Below, piece by piece: positions 32,001 to 42,044 of a stretch of DNA of 64,000 nucleotides. Source of the stretch: Mauremys mutica. Taxonomy: Eukaryota > Chordata > Testudines > Geoemydidae. The notes below the pieces were generated by a model that searched no databases, was not told where the DNA came from, and saw nothing but the letters and a program-made list of their open reading frames with translations. The stretch's first letter is position 1; every line of letters begins with the position of its first letter. The position numbers and the translations under genes were made by a program. The DNA lies in the NCBI RefSeq assembly GCF_020497125.1, contig NC_059076.1:10593951-10657950 (forward strand), given 5' to 3'.

Positions 32001-32350
32001 AACTGATGGTAATAATTACTTTAAATTTTCCTTCCAAAAATACTCGGTAGAGCTTGATAAAGGGGTGATGGGGGGGAAGTGGTGGGGGAGAATATCTATC
32101 CTGCACATTTGTGAGGCAGCACCAATTAATAAGGTAGCGTGTTTGTTTGTTTGTTTTCCGCATGTTGAGAAATGCAAATTTATGCCAGGCCAAATGAATG
32201 TTCGTTTTCCCACAGCACAGGAAAGGGCTCCTGATGGAATGAATGGCTGTTTGCAATGCATCTATTTCGGCTATAGAAAGATGAGAGCAGAAGAGCAAGA
32301 GCCAGTATGCCCCTCCCATAGTAAACCAAGGTGAATAGTATTCTAAGTTC
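32001..32350. other. Unannotated stretch
   Basis: Contains a GTTTGTTTGTTTG short tandem tract at 32140-32155. No gene or element recognised. Confidence 0.4.
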
Positions 32351-32351
32351 T

Positions 32352-32425
32352 TTAGCTCAGGAGCTGTCTTTCTAGCACAATGGGGCCCTGAGACTCTACA
32401 GTAATACAAACAATAATTCTTCTTC
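32352..32425 (+). repeat. SINE tail fragment (plus)
   Basis: TTTAGCTCAGGAGCTGTCTT, TCTAGCACAATGGGGCCCTG and GTAATACAAACAATAATTC form the SINE tail. Confidence 0.7.
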
Positions 32426-32895
32426 CTCTGCCTAGGCAGCATTATGCTATTCTTGTGCTTCTACAGTGCAATGAGTACAAGCAGCTATCTGAATCTACTG
32501 CAATGAAAATCAAGACTCTTTGGTTTTTAAACCAAACAGTAAATATTGACCAAAGCAGCTTCTATCAATATGTATCCTGAGAGAAAATAAATCTTCATAT
32601 TTGCAAGATTATAAAGTCAATCTATGTTTTTTACTAGAGATGGAAGATTCAAATGGTAACTTTCCCAGTAATAAAATGAATGCAATTTGGCAAGCCAAAG
32701 ATATTTGAGCATATTCAGGGTTGCAAGTGAATCCAGAATCAGATCATGAGTTCTGGCTCATGAGTTTGTCATATAGATATATAGTTTTAGTTTCCGAGGT
32801 ATTGCCAATTCCAGAGATGTTCCCTTTACCTAAAACAGAGTGTGTGTGTGTGAGAAAGAGAGAGAGAGAGATGGCATTGCATTGGCTCTCATGTA
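32426..32895. other. Unannotated stretch with GT/GA microsatellite
   Basis: The only notable content is a GTGTGTGTGTGTG tract joined to a GAGAGAGAGAGAGAGA tract at about 32838-32871. Confidence 0.5.
32838..32871 (+). repeat. Compound (GT)n-(GA)n microsatellite
   Basis: GTGTGTGTGTGTGAGAAAG followed by GAGAGAGAGAGAGAG. Likely length-variable. Confidence 0.85.
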
Positions 32896-32899
32896 GTTC

Positions 32900-33085
32900 A
32901 TCAGTAGATCTCAAAGCATTTTACAAAGGAGATCAATATCATTATGCCCATTTTACAGATGGGGAAACTGACGCACAGAGAGGTGAAGTAACTTGGTGAA
33001 GGTCATCTGGCAAGCTGGGGCAGGACTGGGCATAAAACCAAGATCTCCTATTTAATAGTCCAGTGCTCTGTCCACTAGGAAGAAC
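32900..33085 (-). repeat. MIR-type SINE (minus)
   Basis: TAGATCTCAAAGCATTTTAC, CCATTTTACAGATGGGGAAA, GGTGAAGTAACTTGGTGAAG, and GTCCAGTGCTCTGTCCACTA are the complement of the MIR 3' end, core and head in order. Confidence 0.85.
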
Positions 33086-33750
33086 TGCCTTCCTTGACAA
33101 CCTGCCATGAGATCGGGAACAGACAGTAATGAAATGGACATGTGCGATCAGATCCCAAATACAGTCCGTTACCCTACGCTGAGTGAGTTGTCCTTATCCC
33201 CACCCCCGACATATACCTTGGGGATCTGTTTGTTTTTTTAACTCTTTGGTAACACATGCAGAGCTTCTAGTGTCAACAAAGTCTCATTGTATTGAACTGA
33301 ATTAACATTTTGTATGTGTGGGAGAGGAGATATGTCCAGGGCTGTTTGCCTGTTTAGCAGTGGGTGGATTTTTGTGACTTTCGAATGACAAGGGGAAAAA
33401 AAGACATTTTCTTGTCAATCTAGTGAGAGCAAAAGGTACAAACTAGTGTGTGAGAGAAGCCACATGTAGGTCTAAAGACACACATATACACAGGCTATGT
33501 GCCTCTCTAGCCAGAGAGAGAAAGACAGAGCTACAGACTCACTAATGACTGGCTCAGAGTGAGCCATCTGTATCGCTACCAACAAAGTGACACGGTATGC
33601 CTCGTGCTGTTGTGACAGGCTGTCTGTCTGGTGACAGCAGGGGACGAGACATACCTGCTAACAGAACATAGACTGGAATCCCCTGGCCTAAGGCTCTGGA
33701 ATTCCGTATTACCACATCAGCCTCACCACTACATCTGGTCACCAAACAAA
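33086..33750. other. Unannotated stretch
   Basis: Nothing recognised. GAGAGAGAAAGACAGAG near 33514-33530 is low complexity. Confidence 0.4.
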
Positions 33751-33754
33751 AAAA

Positions 33755-34330
33755 AAATCACTGTTTTCTTAAATGAAACATGGCTTTTTGATTCAATGGA
33801 ATTTTTCTGGTGAAAATTTCCATTGGTATTTATTGAAACTTGGGGGAAGTTTCATTAAAACAAAAACATTTTCAGTTTTCAACAACTGAAATATTAATTC
33901 CCATTTGCTTAGCCTTGCAATTTTCAATTCACTTTAAAAAAACAAACAAACATTTAGGATTTTGATTTTCAGATTTTTATGGAAATTCCCTCCCCTACCC
34001 CACAATAGTTAATGTTCTTTACCACTGGAAAAGGGAGGGGGAGGAAGGGTAGAAAAAGGTAGCGGAAGTGAAAAAAATCTTCTTTCTTCATCTTTTCCTT
34101 CCTTTTCTATTCTCCCTCCTCCCACACCCCTGCACATTTTTCCTAATGTAAAACAGAGAAGAAAGTGGAAAGAGGGAGGAGCCCTCCTACCTCAAAATCC
34201 AACCCAAGAAGTTTTTAGTTTTCAAAAACTGAAACACCGACAGAGCAAAAATGCCATTGAATATTCAATATTCAAACTCCATTTTTCTTTGAGCCATTGT
34301 TTTGGTCATATTTTTTAAACCAGCTCTATT
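33755..34330. repeat. AT-rich hAT-like repeat with purine/pyrimidine core
   Basis: AT-rich arms (33755-34000 and 34205-34330) with AAAATTTCCATTGG and GTTTTCAACAACTGAAAT motifs. They enclose a purine-rich then pyrimidine-rich core at 34025-34190, and the end TTTTTTAAACCAGCTCT carries the GAGCTGGT-type terminus. Confidence 0.45.
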
Positions 34331-34431
34331 GAGAACATGTAATGTAGGACAGGAGCTACCCCTATGGTCTGAATATTCAACATAAGCCAGCAAAGCCAGT
34401 CTACATATGCCAGAACATAAACCTTGTCTTA

Positions 34432-34724
34432 GGGTAGGTCTATACTTACCCGCCGGGTCGACGCGTAGAGTTCGACTTCTCGGAGTTTGAACTATCGCGT
34501 CTAATCTAGACGCGATAGTTCGAACTCCGAACACGCTCCCGTCGATTCCGGAACTCCACCACCGCGAACGGCAGTGGCGGAGTCGACGGGGGAGCTGCGG
34601 ACTTCGATCCCGCGGCATCTGGACAGGTAGGCAGTTCGAACTAAGGTAGTTCGACTTCAGCTACGCTATTCACGTAGCTGAAGTCACGTACCTTAGTTCG
34701 ACCCCTCCTAGTGTAGACCAGGCC
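34432..34724. mobile_element. Hairpin-rich MITE with TTA TSD (PIF/Harbinger-like)
   Basis: 293 bp beginning GGGTAGGTCTATACTTACC and ending in the complement of GGCCTGGTCTACACTAGG. It is flanked by TTA at 34429-34431 and 34725-34727. The interior holds two large hairpins: 34482-34503 against 34507-34528 (21 of 22 pairs match, three-base loop), and about 34634-34665 against 34673-34702. It is unusually CpG-rich compared with its neighbourhood, which suggests a fairly recent insertion. A three-base TTA TSD points to PIF/Harbinger, although the short length makes chance possible. Confidence 0.8.
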
Positions 34725-34802
34725 TTACAGAATAAAAAATGTAGTAACTGTGGAGGTGGGAGGAAATGTTGGTACTCGTCTAAGTTCCACCACTGGAGAT
34801 GA

Positions 34803-34915
34803 TCGAGTCATAAAAATGGAGACCTGGAAGGATGCCAACAGGTCATCTAGTCCATGTCCCCATGCTGAGGCAGGGCTAAGCATACCTGGTGTGAAGGTGT
34901 TCAGGATGTGCCAAT
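34803..34915 (-). mobile_element. CR1 3' end fragment (minus), diverged
   Basis: TCATAAAAATGGAGACCTGG and CAACAGGTCATCTAGTCCAT resemble the complement of the CR1 3' end (GACCTCAGGAGGTCATCTAG type). Confidence 0.55.
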
Positions 34916-35094
34916 CCATGTCTGGTGAGCTCCTTGAGCTCCCCCCTTGGTGAGGCTCAGATTCCCTGCTGCTCTCAGAACTGACTCTGGCTAAGGCTTT
35001 CAGATGCTCTGTTGGCCCCCTTGGACTGTACTGCTTCTCAACTGGTGGTGGGAAAACAAGGCTTGGGCTCCTGCTGAAATGACTGATCCTTGGC

Positions 35095-35165
35095 TGGTGT
35101 AAATCAGCGTAGCTAAGTAAAGTGAAGATGATTTACACCAGCGGAGAATATAGCCCAGAATTTTA
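35095..35165. repeat. Palindromic MITE (CCTCAGCTGGTGTAAATC family)
   Basis: CTGGTGTAAATCAGCGTAGC is answered by GATGATTTACACCAGCGG. Compact and clearly self-complementary. Confidence 0.75.
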
Positions 35166-35169
35166 GAAC

Positions 35170-35855
35170 CTGCTGCTGGACATTCCTCTGTCATGTAAAA
35201 CTTTCCCTAGAGAAGAACAGACCCAAGGGCCTTTTGTCACTTCAGTGTGCTACAAAATCTCATTTCTCCAGATGGCACAGATTTGGCTTCCCCACACCTC
35301 CACCCGCCAAACACAGAGAGAGAGAGAGCTATGATTGTGTGGAGACCAATAAATGAAAGACTGCTGCCAAAATGATTTAATACTGTCTGTGTAAAGTGTC
35401 AATTATTAAATGTTCCATACCCAGTGAAAAGGACAAGGAGGAGATGAATTACCAATTCAGTGACACATTACAAAATATGCTCAGCTGAGATGAGGCACCT
35501 GAATTGTCAGGTTAGAAATGACCCCATTAGATAGGAGAGGAGCATGTGGAAAGGGGAGAAACAGAATCCTATAGAATAGAAGAACTATTCGCATCAAGCA
35601 ATTTCAACTAATGGCTTTTGCCAGCAGATTCCAAATGACAGTCCTTGAAGCACTGGCTGGTGGGCTGTAGAGAGCTACTTGATCAAAAGGAGTTGACAAG
35701 AGTCAAATGTGGCTGGGGAAGGTCAAGAGGAAGGCAGTTGTGACCTTCCAAGCTCTTACCACAAAATAAGCCCCACCCACGTTTGATGTCACTCTCAGGC
35801 TATAGTGCATATGTCACAGCTTTGTGACAAATGCCATTTATTCATGGCAGGACAG
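35170..35855. other. Unannotated stretch, possible conserved non-coding DNA
   Basis: A GAGAGAGAGAGAGAG tract lies at 35315-35328. 35330-35640 contains CAATTATTAAATGTTCC and AATGATTTAATACTGTC and shows no repeat signature. No open frame of note. Confidence 0.4.
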
Positions 35856-35859
35856 TTTT

Positions 35860-36125
35860 TAACGTGCTTACGTTTTTAAGTTTGCTGAGAACATTTTTCT
35901 ATTTTTCAATGAAAAAAAATCAGATCTGAAAACTGAGAAGGGGGGTTCAAAAATAATTGAGAAAACACCTTCTGGCTTCTCGTTTTCTGACAGAAAACCA
36001 GAAGATTTCAACCCAAATGAGATGTGTGTGTGTGAACATTTTGATTTTGGTTGAAAAGATTTTTTTGGTCTTCTTTCTGTTTTTAAACAAAAAAGCAAAC
36101 AAGCAAAAACACATTAGCCAGCTCT
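35860..36125. repeat. AT-rich hAT-like repeat ending AGCCAGCTCTAG
   Basis: AT-rich block with TTTTTCAATGAAAAAAAATC and TTTTGATTTTGGTTGAAAAG. It ends CATTAGCCAGCTCTAG, the complement of the GAGCTGG terminus shared with the other AT-rich copies. Confidence 0.5.
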
Positions 36126-36766
36126 AGCAGACATTTAAAATATTGTTGTGTGCTCTCAGGGGAAGACTACACTCCATGAACTTGGCTGTCTTACAGTGGG
36201 GTCGACTACACCACTAGGCTCTGCTGTAATCCTCCAACTTAGCTTCCCCTTCGCAGGGCTCTGGGCTGACCGAGCTTGGCTTTTTCTTGACGGGGATGAA
36301 AAATAAGTGATGGGATCTCTGAAGCCCATATTGCTCCGAAGTGCCCACCGAGACCATAAGAACCAGGGCATAAAACAATAGGGAGGAGAGCACCAATAGG
36401 GCTCACATTCTCCTTTGTGGGGGGTGCCTTCTGAGTCCCAGGTAGGCAAGGGAGCTTGGGGCGACAGTTTAAAACACACGTATCTCTCATGCAAAGACTG
36501 GAGTGAACAGGGCCTTGCCTGTCTCAGGCTATTTGAATGTTAAAAGACACAACTTTATCCACATTTCTAAGGACACCCATAGGGAAATCTGTGCCTCGCA
36601 CGTCAAATCAGAGTATTCAAGCTCACAGAGCTTGAAAAGGTTGCAGAGGTGGACTGGCCCCCTAGAGATCAGTGCTAGTGGAGAGAGGACAAAAAGCACT
36701 GCATATAAAGCACTAGGGCCATACAAACATGAGCCCACACCCATCACGGCTTTCCATGTTGGCCTA
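36126..36766. other. Unannotated stretch
   Basis: No supportable gene. Overlapping open frames near 36156-36494 on the minus strand have no recognisable motif. Confidence 0.4.
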
Positions 36767-36774
36767 CATGGGGC

Positions 36775-36896
36775 TAGGGTGACCAGATGTCCTGATTTTA
36801 TAGGGACAGTCCCGATTTTTGAGTCTTTTTCTTATATAGGCTCCTATTATCCCCCACCCTGTCCCTATTTTTCACACTTGCTGTCTGGTCACCCTA
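36775..36896 (+). mobile_element. hAT MITE, TAGGGTGACCAGA family
   Basis: 122 bp with inverted ends TAGGGTGACCAGATGTCC and the complement of CTGTCTGGTCACCCTA. The flanks are CATGGGGC (36767-36774) and CATGGGGT (36897-36904), an 8-bp TSD with one mismatch. Same orientation and length class as 1455-1577. Confidence 0.92.
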
Positions 36897-36984
36897 CATG
36901 GGGTGTTTGCAGAAACCGTTTCCTCAACACATTCCCCATACACAACCCCTGTGTAGCTCACAAGGCCAGCAAAACATCCTCTGC

Positions 36985-37205
36985 ACCATTCCTTCTATTA
37001 TAACAGCCACGTGAAATCAGGCACCCATTGTATGTATATAGAGCAAGAGACAGCTCCTGTCTCCAAGAGCTAACGGAAAAAGACAGAAGCACCGAATGGC
37101 CAAGTGATTTGCCCAAAGCCACACTGCAGGTCAGCGAGAGACCTGGGACCAGCACTCGAGTCTCCGGGCCCTGAGCCGAGTAGCGCAATCACTAGAGCAC
37201 ACCAG
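36985..37205 (-). repeat. tRNA-derived SINE with MIR-like core (minus), near full length
   Basis: TAGAGCAAGAGACAGCTCCT and CCAAGAGCTAACGG (tail complement) precede GTGATTTGCCCAAAGCCACA (core) and GTAGCGCAATCACTAGAGCA (head complement). Confidence 0.65.
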
Positions 37206-37892
37206 CTCTCAGAACTCTGGGGGACTGTCACCCTTTTGTTCACACATCCGTAAATACTTTCAGACTTGGCAATTTTTGCCTAACTGATAACGAGACAACC
37301 TGCAAAGCAGAACTCCTATCCCTCAGCCACTTACCCATGCACTTGACTGAAAGCACATAAGCAACCCTGGTAATGTTCATTGGCTTACTCACCGTGCTCA
37401 AAGGAACCAGAAGGATTGGGGCCCAAGCGTTAAGGCCGCTCAAATATTTAGAATGACAGAAAATTCATAAATGTGAAAAACAGTACAGGAACAAGAGCCG
37501 TACATAAATCCCATCAACCTTGTAAAAGATCCTCTTAATCCATGCAAGTGATTGATCTTGATCACATAGAAAAAGCAGCGCTTCTGTAAAAAGAAGATCC
37601 AAAGGCTAAACAATATTAAGCCTTCAATAATGCACTCAAGGTTGTAATTTGGTTATTATGGAGAGGAAAAAAATATCAGGTGTAAACAGGATTTAAAACC
37701 AGGTTAACAATGAGTTAGATAAAGCAGCATCAGAAACCCTTTTCTCATTGTCAGATTCTTTATTGGGAATTTGGGAAGACAAAACACACACACACACACA
37801 CACACACAAAACACGCTGGCCTTGTCATCATTTTTACACACATATGCACACCCAACTCGCTGGGATTTTCCAGTGCCATAAAGTGCATTGTG
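37206..37892. other. Unannotated stretch, possible conserved block
   Basis: 37440-37680 is non-repetitive and contains CCATGCAAGTGATTGATC and AATAATGCACTCAAGG. A CA microsatellite follows. No gene. Confidence 0.4.
37784..37808 (+). repeat. (AC)12 microsatellite
   Basis: Uninterrupted AC dinucleotide run. Confidence 0.9.
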
Positions 37893-37960
37893 CATTAAGG
37901 AGGTCAGACTAGATGATCATACTGGTCCCTTCAGGCCTTAAAAAAAATCTATGTCTAGGC
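37893..37960 (+). mobile_element. CR1 3' end fragment (plus)
   Basis: AGGAGGTCAGACTAGATGAT, CATACTGGTCCCTTCAGGCC and AAATCTATG match the CR1 terminus at 45355-45421. Confidence 0.8.
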
Positions 37961-39085
37961 ATAAGATACCCTCCTCTCCTCCCCGTCCCAGGCACTGGCC
38001 ATCACCCTGCTGGTCCAGGCAGATTCCCCCCTGTTGAAATGGTGAGATACATTGATCTGCATCTACATCCCTGTTTGATAACCGCTTGCTTTTTGCTACA
38101 AACCCATCAGTCTATTAGCATTCTGGGAAACTGGTTCAACATGATCTGGGACATCCTAGCAGAGGAGTAGCTTGCAAACTGTAAGCAGTAAGAACCTAGT
38201 TTATAGGACAGCTACCTTTCAAATAAGTCAAATCCTAAAAAAATCTGCCAGACAATCTAGCTGAATATCCTTTATTCCCTGTGGAATTGTGAAGAGGATT
38301 TCAATTGTAGAAAATCAGAATTCAGTCACACCCAACATGTTGGGTCTTGTACAATCTAATCATTTTTTTATGACTCACACTCAGCATCATTACAGTCGCT
38401 CTGTTTGAGATGTCAGCATGTGACTAACTGAAACAAAGCACATCTGTGAAGAGTGGTGAGGACCGTTATGAAGAGAAGATGTGATGGAAATGGAGATTTC
38501 AGGTTTATAATTATTTGTTTTTTGTCTGATTGGTTGGTTGGTTGGCCTTTGTTTTTCTTCCAGCAGGAAGGTCATATGCACTACCTGCATGTTCTTCTCG
38601 GACACAGCTAATCAGTTTGTTCTGTGATATGCTTAATTGCAGTTTACAAGACTACCAGATCACTCTGCATCCAAACTGTCCTGAAAACTGTTCATTTTAA
38701 GCCTGAACTGATGCATTTTCACAGAGACAATTGACACGGTCTGGGTCCAAAAGGGACCAGTTCGCTGTGAATTATATAAATAGCATTTAAATTGCTGATG
38801 CTGTCACAGCAGAGTAGTGAGGCTGGACACACTGAATGAGTGACAGGATTGCACTGGAAAAGTGATGGGATGGATTATAACTTCCAAATAGATTGATCAG
38901 GAGATTTGAGATGACCAGAAAAGGAAGAGGCTGTTGAAGAAAGGGAGTTACAGGAATCCACACTGTACTTACTGAGGCCATTCTGTTGGGATCTGTACAA
39001 ATGTGGTAAAAGCCAGTCCTGTCCCCAAAGACCTGACAATCCAAAACAGATCAGGCAGGAAAAGGGTGGTCGGGGGGGAGAAACA
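37961..39085. other. Unannotated stretch
   Basis: A GGTTGGTTGGTTGG tract at 38530-38543. No genes or element termini recognised. Confidence 0.4.
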
Positions 39086-39087
39086 GA

Positions 39088-39205
39088 AGTACAAAGCGAT
39101 GAAGTAGCTTCCCCAAAAATCATGCAGCTGGTCAGTGGTAGAGAATGTAACCCAGCCCTCCTGAATCTTGGTCCATTTATCCATCCTCTGGACCACAGTG
39201 ACTCC
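39088..39205 (-). repeat. MIR-like SINE core (minus), degraded
   Basis: CAAAAATCATGCAGCTGGTC, GTCAGTGGTAGAGAATG and TATCCATCCTCTGGACCACA are worn complements of the SINE core and head. Confidence 0.5.
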
Positions 39206-39324
39206 CCAGAGTGATGCAATTTGTCAAATTAATGCTCCGGAGCACCAGCCTAATGAGACGCTGCAGATCTGTGACCATTGCTGGAGAGATGAACCCTACT
39301 TTTTCCTAAATCAGAAAACAGGAT

Positions 39325-39960
39325 AATTGATAGATTATAAATCAGAAGGGACCATTGTGATTTAGTCTGACCTGTTGCATAACGCTGGCCATAGAATTTC
39401 CCCAAAATAATTCCTGTGTGAACTAGAGCAGATCTTTCAGAAAAATGTCCCATCTTGATTTAAAAATGACCAGGGATGGAGAATGCGTTACAGCCCTTGG
39501 TAAGTTTTTCCCATGAATAATTACGCTCACCATTAAAAATGTAAGCTTTACATCCATTCAAACTTTGTCTACCTTCAACTTCCAACCATTGAATCGCATG
39601 AGACCATTGTCTGCTAAACTGAAGAGCCTATTATCAAATGTAGATAATTACAAACTCTGATCTAGTCATACCTTAACCTTCGCTTTGCTAAAATAAACAG
39701 ATTAAGCTCCCTGAGTCTCTCACTATCAGGCGTGTTTTCCAATACTTTTAAGCATCCTTGTGGCTCTTCTTTGAATCCTCTCCAATTTATTAACATCCCT
39801 CTTGAACTGTGGACACCAGACCTGGACCCTGTATTCCACCAGGGCTAAAAACAGAGGTAAAATAACCTCTCTACTCCCTACTTGCTATTCCCGTTTATAC
39901 ATACGAGGATTGCATTAGCCCTTTTAGCCTCAGCATTGCACCAGGAGGTCAGGTTCAATA
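39325..39960 (-). pseudogene. CR1 LINE 3' region (minus), older subfamily
   Basis: Starts with the complement of the CR1 3' end (ATCAGAAGGGACCATTGTGA). It runs through ORF2 C-terminal sequence with family landmarks such as TCTTCTTTGAATCCTCTCCA and GGACACCAGACCTGGACCCT, and ends near AGCATTGCACCAGGAGGTCA. It is about 630 bp, 5' truncated, with frame destroyed. Confidence 0.8.
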
Positions 39961-40011
39961 ATAAATAAAAACAAGAGAAAATGCAAAACAAAATGAGTTT
40001 GGGATATTAGC

Positions 40012-40186
40012 AGTGAAAGAGAAACCAGTTCGAAGGAGATACGTATTTTGATATTAACATGGTGCAATAATATGCTAGCATTGCCCACCGTGCGGAAAGA
40101 CTACCGGATGGCTCGCTTCTGCCACGCCAACATTTATCGTCACGAGTCAGGAGAGGAGAGACAGCTGCCAAGTGGAGTAGCCACAG
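40012..40186 (+). other. Open CpG-rich segment ending at a splice-donor-like site (candidate exon)
   Basis: From about 40012 one plus-strand frame stays open to 40186, where ACAG is followed by GTGAGT (donor at 40187). From the ATG at 40072 it reads 38 codons including LPTVRKDYRMARFCHANIYR. The stretch 40085-40150 is CpG-rich compared with its neighbours and matches no repeat in the window. No clear polypyrimidine tract and acceptor were seen upstream, and I do not recognise the peptide. It could be a first exon, a lncRNA exon or coincidence. Confidence 0.25.
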
Positions 40187-40725
40187 GTGAGTTATCCTCT
40201 CTGTGCCGGTGATGACAAATATCGGGGCAGAGATCCATCATCACCGATGGTAGATTTTATTCCCCACACTGTTCCCTGGGATGGAAACTGCTTTAAATGG
40301 CAGTTGTGGGGAGCTAAAGGTGCTTTGAAGGAGCAGGGAGAGACGATTCTGAATACCAGATACTGATGATTAAAATGCACCTTCAGGAGTGTAGTGAGGT
40401 GCAGAGCTGCGTGACATTGCAGTACCTGAAGCATTAGACATTGCATGAAACATCTCAATAATCCCTTATGGCACAGTACTATAGAATTTCATCGGGATTT
40501 AACTGATGTGTATATAGAAACCTATGATTCTAAAAGCCATATTGGATCTGTAGCTTGGCCCAGGGGGCAGGGTACTGATCAAGGGAAAAGTTTGATTGGG
40601 TTCTCCTCCTGGATCTTCCACCAATCTTCAAGTCACTTCACCCTCTGTGCAGCTATTTCCCTTCCTGTCTGTTGCCTCTCTTGTTTATTTAGATCATTAG
40701 GGCTTCAAGGCCAGGACAATCGCTT
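40187..40725. other. Unannotated stretch
   Basis: No repeat ends or gene recognised between the candidate exon and the MITE remnant. Confidence 0.4.
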
Positions 40726-40729
40726 AGTA

Positions 40730-40930
40730 GGGCCTGGTCTATACATAGCTTTTCTAACACTATACCTATTATAATTGAATATGATATCATTTCCCACAGG
40801 GGAATAAACTATACGAATAAAAGCACCTTTATACCTGTAATTGTGTCTACACTAGAGGGGTTTGTGCCTCTTGAACTATTCTTGTATCAGTAAAGGATAT
40901 CAACATTTGTATTTAGACAAGGTCTACATC
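40730..40930. repeat. GGCCTGGTCTAYAC-type MITE remnant
   Basis: Opens GGGCCTGGTCTATACATAGC and closes near TTTAGACAAGGTCTACATC, with GTGTCTACACTAGAGG inside. The termini resemble the TTA-flanked MITEs at 34432-34724 and 57054-57318. No TSD resolved. Confidence 0.45.
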
Positions 40931-41275
40931 TTCCTACAGAACTTAGCACTATGCGGCTGTAATCACAAATGGGACCTGTAGGTGCTACCATAACTAATTC
41001 ATAATACAGAATACTGGTATTTCCATAATATTTAAAGATTCCATAAAGTTCTAGAACAACTCCCTATCAAGCTGTCTGAGTCAGATAGGATATTCTTATA
41101 CTTACGTCGGGTAGCACTTTGCTGTACAACTAGTCCCATTGACTTCAGTGGGACAGTTCATAGAGTATGGGCCAGATCCTCAAAAGTATTTAGGCACCTC
41201 CCTTCCATTGAAATCAGTTACTTGTCAACATGAGTAAAGTTATGAGATTCTGGCTCTGAGTTGTTTTTTTAATAA
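40931..41275. other. Unannotated stretch with a short palindromic repeat
   Basis: 41165-41260 carries GGGCCAGATCCTCAAAAG and ATTTAGGCACCTCCCTTCC, a dispersed repeat arm. CCATTGACTTCAGTGGGACA lies at 41138. Confidence 0.4.
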
Positions 41276-41279
41276 AGGA

Positions 41280-41600
41280 ATCTCTAAAAATATTGTCCTT
41301 TTCTGTTCAAGTCTAGAAGATTCATTTTTAAATTGGGCTTTGAACAGAAGATCTTTTTACAAAATTTTTGAGTGTTTCACTTCATTTTTAAAAAATGATG
41401 GATTTTTTTAGAACATGAAAAACATCTGCATTTTAATGAACACTCTTTTCTGCATACAGTATTAAATTTTAAGCACTGTTTATTTTAAATATACAGAACA
41501 TAAAAAAACATTTTCAAAATTTCATATTTTATATACTTTCATTGACGTTCTTCTCTATTAAAATATTTTCCAGCTGAGATTTAATTTCCCCATATACTAT
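41280..41600. repeat. AT-rich repeat (hAT-like), degraded
   Basis: A strongly AT-rich block with TTTTTAAAAAATGATGG and AACATTTTCAAAATTTC motifs, compositionally like 17290-17675. The ends are unclear. Confidence 0.35.
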
Positions 41601-41734
41601 CTAAAGTTTCTAACAATTACATGCATTTATAATGTGCCCATTATCATGCCTTCTTCCTCACTTGTTGTTCCTCCCCATCAGCTTGGTGGTGTCCTTGGGC
41701 AGACCCAGCATTCTATTCCATTAGCACCTAGCAG

Positions 41735-41912
41735 CTGTGCTGGGTATACGCATTGTATACTCCCAGCGTTTACAATCTCAATAGACAAGACAAAGGAAGT
41801 TTTATTATCCTCATTTTACATATGGAACGCAGAGAAGTTCCTCAACTTGCCCCAGGTCACCAGAAGTAGAGATGGGCACAAAACCCAGATATTCTGATGC
41901 TGAATCCTGTAT
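41735..41912 (-). repeat. tRNA-derived SINE with MIR-like core (minus)
   Basis: CATTGTATACTCCCAGCGTT and TTTACAATCTCAATAGACAA (tail side), CCTCATTTTACATATGGAAC and CAACTTGCCCCAGGTCACCA (core), then AAACCCAGATATTCTGATGC (head side). Confidence 0.65.
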
Positions 41913-42044
41913 CTTACCTAGAAGAACATATCCTCATGAAAGCAGAATCCAGCCAGTGATTACAAACCAACTGCACAACTAAATACTAATTGGCTTAAAT
42001 AAACTATACACACTGTCCTCTAGATCTATCAGAAAAAAGTGAAA

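Noticed and set aside
31933..32442. 169-residue minus-strand open frame
   Set aside because: No domain or family motif recognised; it overlaps a SINE tail (32352-32425) and AT-rich repeat sequence.
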